Origin: Ascarosepion bandense
Lineage: Eukaryota; Mollusca; Cephalopoda; Sepiida; Sepiidae
Length of the DNA: 64,000 nucleotides
Assembly: GCA_037127315.1 (NCBI GenBank)
Contig: JBBBDQ010000420.1
Span: 3,940,001 to 4,004,000 of the forward strand
Direction of reading: 5' to 3'
The translations under genes and the position numbers were made by a program. Shown here one piece after another: positions 55,591-64,000 of this stretch (positions are counted from its first letter, which is position 1; each line of letters opens with the position of its first letter). The notes under the pieces were generated by a model. The model saw only the letters and a list, made by a program, of their open reading frames with translations, was not told the origin of the DNA and did not search any database.

Positions 55591-58500
55591 TTTCTTCTTC
55601 TTTTATGTGCCATGTCTTTTCAGGATGTAGGCGATCATGGCTTTCCATATTTTCCTATCCCTAGTGGCACTTAGCACGCTTTCTCCTGTTGCACCATGCA
55701 ACCCTCGTTCTGTCATCCACCTGATCAAGTTCTTCAAATATGTTATCCGCTGCTTTCCCCTGTCTCTTTTCCCCTCTATCTGGCCTGTTAGTATCAGGTT
55801 CTCTTAAGCCCTCCTTCCTCATTGTATGTCCCAGGAACTTTATTTTTCTCTTCCTGATGTTCAGTATTAATTTCCTTTTCGTTTGCATCCTTTCCAAAAC
55901 CTCGTCATTGCTCACATGCTCGGTCCATGATATCCGCAGCATCCTTCTGTAGAACCACATTTCAGCTACTTCAATTTTCAAAGATATTGTCCAACATTCA
56001 CTGCAATACTGAAGAACCGACATCACGTAGCAATCCAGTACTAACCTATTCGTTTCTAGCGAAATTTTCCTGTTTCTTAATACTTTACTCAACTTCTGGA
56101 ATGTTTTTTTGGCCATGCCAATTCGCCTTTGGATCTCAGTGTCACACTCTCCGTCTTTTGTTAGAACACTTCTCAGGTATTTACCAGTTTGGTTTTTGTG
56201 TCCCTCACCTGTATTTGGCATTTTGGGCTGTGCTTTTTGCAAATGACCATGCATTCCGTTTTCTTGCAGTTTATTTGTAGTCCTTTCTTGTCACTCTCTT
56301 CAGCTACCTTCTGTAGGAGGTATTGTAGTTTTCTTTCTGTGTTTGCTATCATCTGCGTACCTTATATTGCTTAAATTGTGGCCCCCGATGACGAATTCTA
56401 GCATAACTTCTAGGGCTCTCAGAATAGTCTGGCTGTACAAGTTGAATAGATCCGGTGAAACGACACACCCTTGTCTTATGTCCCTTTCAATCTTTGTATA
56501 ACTGCTGAATTCGTTACCTGTCCGTATGCAGACGGTTTGCTGCTAGTAGAGAATCTCGATTACTCTTAGGTCATTCCCAAATATGTCGAGGCTGCCAAGC
56601 ATCTCCATCAATTCTTTGTGGCGTATTTTGTCAAACGCCTTTGCATAATCAATAAAACATAGGTACAAGTCCTTCTTCATTTGTATTGCCTTTTCAGAGA
56701 TCATCCTAATCACAAATATGGCATTCCTTGTTCCAGTGTCTTTAACGAAACCGCTATGTTCTTGTCCTATCTCTGGCCTGGTTCTGCTTCTTGCCCTATT
56801 CGAACTATCAGTTTTGTTATATGGCTTATTAAACTGATGGTTCTGTGGAGTTCGCACTCGTTTGCTTCTGGCTTCTTAGGCAGTGCTATGAAGATAGACT
56901 TGCTGAGGTCATCTGGTATTACACCACTATTATAAATTCCATTTATTATTTCTGTAATTTTCTCTATGCCAAATTTTTCCAGGGCTAACAGTAGCTCTAT
57001 TACTATGCCATCTGGTCCAGCTGCTTTGTTTCTATTCAGTCTGGCTATTGCAGATTCCACATCAGACTTTAATATTTCCGGTCCGTCCTCATCTTTGTGT
57101 ATTATCGGTTGCTCTTTCTTGTCGTGGGAAAGATCTTTTATATATTCTTCCCATTGTTGAAGTATTTCCTCTTTCTCCAATATGATTGTTCCATCCTTGG
57201 CTTTCATACATCCTGTTGAAGAGCAGGTTTTGTTGTTCTGTCAGTTCTTTTATTTCTTTATGCATATCTGCTTTATTATCCCCGCCCAATCTCTCTACTT
57301 ATGCCCATTTGTTATTGAACCATTTCTCTTTAGTCTGTCTGCATTTTCTCTTTATTTCCTTGTCTAGTTCCCTGTACTCTATTCCATGTCTTGATATAAT
57401 TTTCTGCCTCCTTTGCATCATGTCAAGAATCTCTTCAGTCATCCACTCGTTTTTTCTTCTGCACCTGATTTCCTTTGGGACAATGTTGTTTGTTGATGTA
57501 ACTATCGCTTCCTTGAGTGAGCCCCATTTCGATTGTCCTTTTCCAACTTTTTCTTCATATTTGATTTCCACGCTGTTAGTGTATTAATTCTGTAGGTTTA
57601 GGTTATTCACGAGCGTGCTGTAATTCAGTTTTGGTGCTGCACTAAGCTCCTTCAATCTCAGGAGTTTCACCTTTAGTTTGCAGATGACTGGGACGTGGTC
57701 GTTTCCACAGTCGGCGGCTGGATAGGCTTTACTTGAACCACTTCGTTTCTGAATCTCGTGTTTATGGTTATATAGTCTATCTGTCTTTTCGTGTCGCCTC
57801 CTGGGATTTTACATGTCCATAGACGTCGTGGATGTCCTTGAAACCAGGTGTTAGTTATTACCTGGTCATTTGCTGTGCACCATTGAACCCATTTTCTTCT
57901 CGTTCTTCGTAGGTTTCCTAATACAAAGTTGCCAGTTGTCATACTTTCTCTCTCCTTGCCTCCTTTGGCATACAAATCTCCCATGATGATTCTGATTTCT
58001 TGGCTTCTACATTGAGTCTTGGCATTGTCTAGAGTGGAGTAAAAAGGTTCTATTTCTTCCTCAGTGCTTTGCGTTGTTGGGGCATAGACAACTACAATTG
58101 CTATGTTGAACGGTCTCCCTTTCAGTTTGACCAGAAGAACTCTTTGAGAGCACTAGCAATATCCTAGAACGCATTTCTTACTTTCTTTGTCCAGTATTAA
58201 ACCGACTCCTTTTTCGTTATTTTCTCCTCCTGCGTATATTATCCTATGGTTGTCACTGCTGGAATCTTCATTGTTTGACCATCTGGTTTCGCATATTCCC
58301 AGAATATTGATGTTCAGTCCGTTCATCTCCTGCTTGACTTTCTGTAGTTGTCCACAGTTGTTGAGCGTCCTGACGTTCCATGTTCCTAAGGTAATTCTTT
58401 CTTTGTTGCTCACAGTCGCAGGGTAATGGTCCAGAGACACTTGTTGCTCATCTCTTTCCTTTCCGGGCGAGGGACACATTTTGGGAAAAAGCGTCCCCTT

Positions 58501-58600
58501 TACGCCGGATGACGGTGAGGTGACACCGGTTGCCCATGTCAGTCCTTACCAGACGAAGAGTTGCTTCATTTGGAAGCAATCCCCTTCACGCAGTTATTTT
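55590..58600 (-). mobile_element. RTE-like LINE (family B), nearly full length, inactive
   Basis: On the minus strand, from high to low coordinates: endonuclease (58479-58153: GTWNVRTLNNCGQLQKVKQE, ICETRWSNN, then a break), its second half (57984-57673: MGDLYAKGGKE, IPGGDTKRQIDYI), a linker, reverse transcriptase (57207-56543: AGPDGIVIELLL, ALPKKPEANECE, LYLCFIDYAKAFDKIRHKEL), the catalytic RYADD near 56347-56365, and a C-terminal tail (56254-55661: QYCSECWTI, RRMLRISWTEHVS, KFLGHTMRKEGL). The order is that of RTE-type elements, whose proteins are often mislabelled craniofacial development protein 2-like. At least five frame changes or stops make it dead, but YADD is kept. Confidence 0.88.
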
Positions 58601-59689
58601 TCACATATTTCTATTGTACAGCCATAATTATACGCAGGATAGATAGATAGAGGAGTGGTATCCTGTTGCCTTCTCTACGGTGATTTATTGAGACACCACC
58701 TCTAGTTAGCTGGCCGTTGATTCATTTAGAGATTCTCCTTACCTTTGACTTGACGTAATTTCTCAAAGACAAACCTTTTTTCAATCTTTCTTAGAGAACT
58801 TTCCATGACTATTTTAGTCGAGACGCAAAGAAACCGGGTGGGGTTTGGGTGGAAATAGAACGTTATGCAATATTTTACATTTCAATGAATAAATAAAAAT
58901 TCCTTTTTACATTTTAAATTAAACATTAATCTACAGAAATAAAAAAATAATAATAATTTGAAATCGCAACATTTAAAAAAAATTGTACATGAATAAAACG
59001 AATTTTTTTAAAATTTCTTTGAAATCCCAATTAATGCGTATACCTATTGCGCTGGAAAAAAAAAAGATAAAAAAACTAGACTTAACTTCAGGAAAAAACT
59101 GCTGAATTTCTATGTGTACAAAATTAGTTATTGGGAAATGTGGAAAAAAATTATTGTGACCTAGATAGAACAGAAAAATTTAAAGAGCCATGATCGTCAA
59201 CGTCCGACAAAGCACATAGAAAAAGTTTAACAGCAATACGCATTTGAATACTTTCAGTTCTGCGAACTTAGAGCGACATAAACTTTTTGATAGTTGACGT
59301 ACTGATTATATACATGGGTATAAAGTATAACTGTTTTAAAGATTTTAAGCCACTGTGGAGGGACTGATTGTGATGAAAGTCAGCTTTTATATGCAGTTGA
59401 AAATCGACATTTATCACCAGTGAAAATTCGCATATATTTCCATCACGAACAAAGATGAAAATGATTATTTTTTTATTCTATTTGTTATTACGCCATATCT
59501 AGTCCGACAAGCTTGTGAAAAAAATATATAGAGATAATTAAATTGATTTTTTTTATTTATTAAAAATCAAGAAAATTTAATTATATTATACTCTACAATA
59601 TTTGTTGTATTGAGTACTTAAAAGAAAATGAATGCCGGAAAACTCCAAATTCTAAAACTTGTTTCTCTTCACATGGATTTATATATAAA
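58601..59689. other. AT-rich spacer, nothing assigned
   Basis: No signature recognised. Confidence 0.5.
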
Positions 59690-59948
59690 ACGAGAAATCG
59701 GTGAGCAGACTTCGAAATCTAACTGAATTTGTTGCATACACACAAGTACCACTGGGAAAGACATGGATCCGTCCATTTTCTCCAGCTATGGTTTACATAA
59801 CAGGAAAGATTGGTTTCTGCAGACTTGGTTAGAAACCAGTCTATCACAGTAAGTAATGACAAACTACTGCGGTAAAATCTTCTTCCTAGTCAATCATGTC
59901 TCTTTCGAGACATGATCACCCAATTACGAATAGCCTTTAATTGACTGA
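59690..59948 (+). repeat. tRNA-derived SINE, family A, head partly missing
   Basis: Starts inside the head (GAGAAATCGGTGAGCAGACT) and runs to the tail CCTTTAATTGACTGAT. Confidence 0.75.
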
Positions 59949-59977
59949 TACAGTTATAAGTTGCTTAATGTATAATT

Positions 59978-59994
59978 TATATATATATATATAT
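59978..59994. repeat. (TA)n microsatellite
   Basis: Short TA tract abutting the left inverted repeat. Confidence 0.95.
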
Positions 59995-60282
59995 TTCATT
60001 TGTAAACGAGTTATTACATGAGCTAATTTGTATAATGCTGTTTAAATTACTGATGTTTTGTTTCTTTATGAATTTTTTCTAAATTACTAGTACAGCTATA
60101 ACAGCTATAATACAGTTTGATTGTATTCCTATTGAAAATTTTGTTTAGTTCTGAGCTTTTAGGAAAATGTTTATGGATCAGTTTAAAAAATATTTGTCTT
60201 ATTTTGGTTTTTATTTTTAAATTAAATGGTGGGCTGAACTAGATAATGTTTCGTTTTCTATCATGGTTTTTTATTTGACTGG

Positions 60283-60858
60283 TTGGTTGAAGACTGTATT
60301 CTGAAATGTTCTTTATATAAAGCTACTGTTTTGTTTGACGAAGTTTTTGATAGCTATCAAAAACTTCGTCAAACAAAACAATATTTGATGAAAAGAAAAG
60401 AAACTATGAAGATGCACAAAGAAATTTGGCCAGAAAATATCATAAAGAAACAAAATGCCAGAAATTTAAATAGCATTATACAAAACAAGATCATTAATAA
60501 AGAAAGTAACTGCACGGACAAAAATAAATGCCCACTTCACGGCCTTTGTAACACAAAAGAAGTCATTTACAAAGCAAAGGTACATGACTTAAATGTTCAA
60601 AACAAAACATATTTGGGATCAACCAAAGACACTTTCAAGACCAGATGGTTCAATCACAGGTCTACATTTAAAATAGAAACTTTAAAAGATTATACAAAAT
60701 TGGCTAGCCACGTGTGGAAACTGAAATTAGAATACGGAAAAAACCCAAACTTAACGTGGAGTATAGTGAAAACAGCCAAGCCTTACAACGGTGGCAAAAT
60801 ATGTAGACTGTGCCAGGAAGAAAAGTTAGCAATTATGTTATTCCCAAACAAAAATTAA
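60283..60858 (+). CDS. GIY-YIG endonuclease domain of a Penelope-like element (fragment)
   Basis: Open for 191 codons to a TAA at 60856-60858. About residue 83 has CPLHGLC, part of the Cys/His motif before the nuclease in PLEs. V-I-Y near residue 95 and Y-L-G at 110-112 are the GIY and YIG elements. FKTRWFNHRSTF follows with the catalytic Arg, then LASHVWKLK, NLTWSIV and CRLCQEEKLAI, all in PLE order. The preceding reverse transcriptase is missing. The frame upstream of 60353 comes from a palindrome and is probably not original, so no start codon is proposed; the first in-frame ATG is near 60389. Confidence 0.75.
   Translation: MVEDCILKCSLYKATVLFDEVFDSYQKLRQTKQYLMKRKETMKMHKEIWPENIIKKQNARNLNSIIQNKIINKESNCTDKNKCPLHGLCNTKEVIYKAKVHDLNVQNKTYLGSTKDTFKTRWFNHRSTFKIETLKDYTKLASHVWKLKLEYGKNPNLTWSIVKTAKPYNGGKICRLCQEEKLAIMLFPNKN
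60327..60380. other. Perfect 54-bp palindrome without spacer
   Basis: 27-base arms 60327-60353 and 60354-60380 meet at GATAGCTATC with no loop and no mismatch. It lies at the 5' edge of the recognisable PLE coding. Confidence 0.95.
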
Positions 60859-61190
60859 TTATTGAATGAAAAAACAAAAATTATGACGAAGTGTAACCAT
60901 GGATGAAAACGTTATAACTTTTTCTAATTTAAAAAATAGCGCGTTCAAAACATCCCCATTACGTAAACGTTAAAAAAATCTCCGTTACGTAAGTGTTTTT
61001 TAAAAAATAGTAAAATCAGTTATTACAAATCGCTTGACGGCACCACATGGTAGAAACCTAGGTTACGTAATAACTCGTTTACAAATGAAGAATATTCAAA
61101 AGTTCTACAATATAATTGTATCAAACACATTTTAATACATTCTTGTAACGATCTAATTTCATCATGACCAAAAACTAAGAAATTAAAAAA

Positions 61191-61193
<3 letters not shown>

Positions 61194-61226
<33 letters not shown>
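61194..61226. repeat. (TA)n microsatellite
   Basis: About 16 TA units. Confidence 0.97.
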
Positions 61227-61227
<1 letters not shown>

Positions 61228-61539
61228 TGCTTTAAAAGAATTAAGTTTAATATTACAGGGCATCATGAGGGATAATAAATAAATAAATGGGGGGAAAAAC
61301 AAGCAGTTTCTCTTCCGCTCATCAAAGTTTTAATCGGGAGAACTTAAAGTAAAATATAATAAATATCAGATATGAATTGATCAATGATTTGAAAGGGGAA
61401 TTAACTACTAGCGACAGATTAGAGCAAGGCTCAGGAAACATTCGCGCTCTTTATATAGCGTGAGTCTGCAAGAGCTGATGTAAACCGACTCAAGTACTTT
61501 CAAATGAAAAAGTGAATGTGAATCAGCTAGAACAAAAAG

Positions 61540-61541
<2 letters not shown>
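61227..61541. other. Spacer, nothing assigned
   Basis: No signature recognised. Confidence 0.45.

Positions 61542-61592
<51 letters not shown>
61542..61592. repeat. (TA)n microsatellite
   Basis: About 25 TA units. Confidence 0.97.
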
Positions 61593-61595
<3 letters not shown>

Positions 61596-62157
61596 CACCA
61601 CAACCTGAAAATAAACTGTGAAATTTTCATGAAACATTATCTTAGAGCTCTTAGAATGTCTAGCCCTGAATATCTAAATATAGAAGAAGAATATATTGAG
61701 AAAATACACAAGCTTTTCCACTATCCACAATCTCAACGTTCAAAACCAGCTTACAAAATCCACAAAGCCAAAAATCGGATGCTCCCAACAAAAATTGCAC
61801 AAATTTCATAATCCCACACCCTTTCAAGCAAACTTGCAAACAAATTAGCCATCCCAAATACTAATATGTTATTACAACCTTTAAAACAATCGTTGGTATA
61901 ATCTGTAAAAAAAATAAGCCAAACATCATTTCAAATACTGAAATTTATTAGATAAAATATTAGATAAAATGTCTACAATGCAAAAACGTGTACGTGATCT
62001 AAAAACACGCATTTACGAACACATGAGAGACTTGCGTTTCGACAGACATTCTAATTCTCTCGTTTCACATCGAAACGACGTAGGACATAACTTTGATTTC
62101 GTTAATGTCAACCTAATTATAAAGGAACGTAACCCTTTAAGGAAAATATTTTGAAAA
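61593..62157 (+). pseudogene. Penelope-like element relic: RT tail and GIY-YIG part
   Basis: First frame (to 61811): KHYLRALRMSSPEYLNIEEE, then a tail resembling the end of a PLE reverse transcriptase, where RALRxCSPEFL is typical. After a gap a second frame (61969-62154) reads DLKTRIYEHMRDLRFDRHSN, LVSHRNDVGHNFDF, the second half of a PLE GIY-YIG domain. It is a different PLE lineage from 60283-60858 and is broken by stops. Confidence 0.65.
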
Positions 62158-62224
62158 CATAATAGCATTACAACTGACTATAAACACTTTCTTAAAACAT
62201 TACATCAAATCACCATCTTTCCAT

Positions 62225-62540
62225 CGATCCATTATTGATGAATCCCTTGTTTTCTGTTTAGGATGTGGTTCCCGGCTTTTTTTTTTTTTAATTTTTTCCA
62301 ATCTTTCACTTTTTTTTCTTTTCTCTTATTCTTTTTTGTTCTCAATTGAAGTATATAGACTTAACTATCGCCCGGTTCACACTCTACCCACGTCTTTTGA
62401 ACAGGTGAAGAGGCTCATCCCTTGTTCCCTGTTTAGGATGTGGTTCCCGGCTTTCTCTTTTCTAATCATTTTACTCTTAAGTAGCCCCATGCACATCAGT
62501 GGCATCACCACCTTGCTTGGGGTGATATGATTAAAAAAAA
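62225..62540 (+). mobile_element. LINE family A 3' end, plus orientation
   Basis: GCCCGGTTCACACTCTACCC, CTTGTTCCCTGTTTAGGATG (present twice, so about one and a half tandem units), then CACATCAGTGGCATCACCAC...GGGGTGATATGATT and A8. Confidence 0.75.
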
Positions 62541-63059
62541 TCTAACTTATGTCTATCTAATACATAAAATAAATGAAAAGATACAGAGCCATTTTTAAAA
62601 ACTCTTGAGAAATACTTTAATGGAAAATACAACCAAAACAATATTATTTGCATCATCTTGCTGCGTTTCACTGACCAGCGCAGAGGTGACGACAGCAGAT
62701 GTTTCTCATGCTTACACATTGACGAGATTATAAAATATCCAACAAAATCATTGCACAATCTCGCTACATTTCACCGTCATACACGGAAATGACATCTACA
62801 TATATACTTCCTATACACACGCACAAACATATATAAAGTAACGTTACAGTCCAACATATACCTAGACAGACAAGCATTGCTTCACAAACACACACATTCA
62901 CTATTTCACATTTATCACGCATATTTAAAACATTATCTATTACTTTAATACACGTGACACATACCTGACCAATAAGAACTAATCCAAAATCATAACATGC
63001 TAGTATTCTGTGTCTCTTTGTTTATTGATTTCTCTCTCGATCACTGAAGAATCTTTAAT
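62541..63059. other. Spacer, nothing assigned
   Basis: No signature recognised. Confidence 0.45.
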
Positions 63060-64000
63060 AAAAGTGAAACTTGTTAGAGATCCGTGTACGCAAACGTTAT
63101 TAGTCTATTCAGCTTCTGGAATGCATCGTTGGTGTTATGTTGTGAGTAAGAATAAATAACTCAACAACAGGAATAGGTTAATTGTTGTATTCCGTGAAAA
63201 TAGTATCTACAAAGGTTATTAGTATCCAATACAAGAATAAAGGTTAATCGTCTCAACCGTCGTAAGACGTAGTATGAGCAATGGTTACTTCCGGGTCGTC
63301 ACCGGAAGTCTACGACTGACGTGACGATCGGCTGCTCGGCACACTCTCCTACGTAGATGCCACCATTACATTACATAATAATGGAATAGTCCATTATAGC
63401 CGAATAGGCGCAGGCGTCCCAACACTTGGCTATGCCAATACGCCTTTAGATCACAGAATCCCACAATCCGTACTCTGTTAGCATACTTCCCAGGTTTTTA
63501 AGTTTCTGTACCTGCTTGATTTTAGTATCCCCGGTTCTTAGTTGGCATTTTGAACTCTTCTTTTTACAGATAACCATACATTCAATTTTTTGTAGTTTAT
63601 ATGTAGTCCTTTGCTTTCTTTAACTACTTTCTGTAGGAGGTTTTGTAGTTTCCCTTTCATGTCGACTAACTGCACTCTATCATCTGCGTATCTTATATTG
63701 TTCAGATTGCGACCGCAAATGACAAATACACCAGTTCTAATTGGTCCACCTCAGTGGCCCGTGAAATGTATCATGGTGGCATCACCTATTCAGAAGAATG
63801 AACTCTTCCTACAACTACATATACTTCCCCTCACAAGAGGAGAGCAGATCAGGGCTCAGAGAATGAGAGATCCGCAGCAGATCAGCAGAGGAGAGCGATA
63901 GGCAGAGATAGCCAAGACTGCTACCGTATTACCATTGCGAGTCCCGAGTTCTAGCATTACTTCCTAACCCGTATTTGTTGTTCTACTAACAGAGTTTCGC
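63060..64000 (-). mobile_element. RTE-like LINE fragment (family B), interrupted, running to the window end
   Basis: Collinear with 56085-56420 of the long copy: the CTTCTGGAATG...TATGCCAATACGCCTTT block and the ATCATCTGCGTATCTTATATT block (complement of RYADD). Split by the solo LTR at 63133-63424. A second unrelated stretch of about 225 bp lies at 63727-63950 before the family resumes at TTCTAGCATTACTTCC. Confidence 0.75.
63133..63424. mobile_element. Solo LTR, 292 bp, inside the RTE-like LINE
   Basis: Starts TGTTATGTTGTGAG and ends CCCAACA. It is flanked by GTTGG (63128-63132) and CTTGG (63425-63429), a 5-bp target duplication with one change. The host LINE sequence joins correctly when it is removed. 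Two AATAAA hexamers on the plus strand favour plus orientation. Confidence 0.7.

Larger units (their letters stand above)
59995..61089 (+). mobile_element. PLE-derived element between 23-bp perfect inverted repeats
   Basis: 59995-60017 and 61067-61089 are perfect inverted repeats of 23 bp (TTCATTTGTAAACGAG...). They enclose a GIY-YIG coding piece. PLEs often have terminal repeats in inverted order, so this fits a truncated PLE. (TA)n lies immediately left and about 105 bp right of the repeats. A copy with almost no interior sits at 7553-7690. Confidence 0.65.

Overview
The window looks like AT-rich, repeat-dominated nuclear DNA of an invertebrate, most likely a cephalopod mollusc of octopus type. 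That identification is inference. It rests on many (TA)n arrays, tRNA-derived SINEs of the kind described from octopus, and a mix of Penelope-like elements (PLEs), non-LTR retrotransposons, mariner, Tc1, hAT and Ty3/Gypsy elements. No complete host gene is visible. There are two possible host coding pieces: 48 codons running off the left edge (3-149), and a candidate terminal exon on the minus strand (17877-18162).

Layout. 1-1.1 kb: possible gene end and its downstream sequence. 1.08-5.21 kb: a full-length Ty3/Gypsy element with one intact 1210-codon Gag-Pol frame and two LTRs differing at one base. 5.5-7.1 kb: a dead mariner split by a reversed LINE fragment, with two tRNA-like SINEs nearby. 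7.5-10.8 kb: fold-back elements with inverted arms, separated by (TA)n arrays. 11-14.6 kb: RTE-like LINE fragment, a solo LTR, and a Tc1-like relic containing a hAT-type insertion. 15.8-18.8 kb: a polyadenylated insertion, a promoter-like block, the candidate exon and another LINE fragment. 20.2-20.9 kb: a 24-bp minisatellite. 21-26 kb: mariner, LINE and SINE remains. 27-33 kb: microsatellites, a duplicated 190-bp segment beside a 5S rRNA/tRNA composite SINE, LINE 3' ends with expanded 142-bp units, and an 84-bp minisatellite. 33.6-38.8 kb: a diverged array broken up by SINEs and an unclassified interspersed family. 39.9-42.4 kb: more (TA)n-bounded fold-back elements. 43-55 kb: scattered repeats and a reverse-transcriptase relic. 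55.6-58.6 kb: a nearly full-length but broken RTE-like LINE. 59.7-62.5 kb: PLE GIY-YIG fragments. 63-64 kb: RTE fragment split by a solo LTR.

The parts form two working systems. The Gypsy element appears complete: LTRs, a primer-binding site, a polypurine tract and all catalytic motifs. Its primer-binding site is a perfect 16-base complement of a stretch inside its own LTR rather than an obvious tRNA 3' end, which suggests self-priming of the Tf1/sushi kind. The second system is a set of (TA)n-bounded fold-back elements that repeatedly carry hammerhead-ribozyme-like cores. Two of these (10048-10104 minus; 42259-42328 plus) keep every core position I could test by eye. PLEs are known to encode hammerheads, and PLE GIY-YIG coding pieces lie in this window, one between 23-bp inverted repeats that a fold-back copy shares.

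Everything else is mostly decayed transposon sequence. All boundaries were set by eye and are approximate unless a terminal motif is named.
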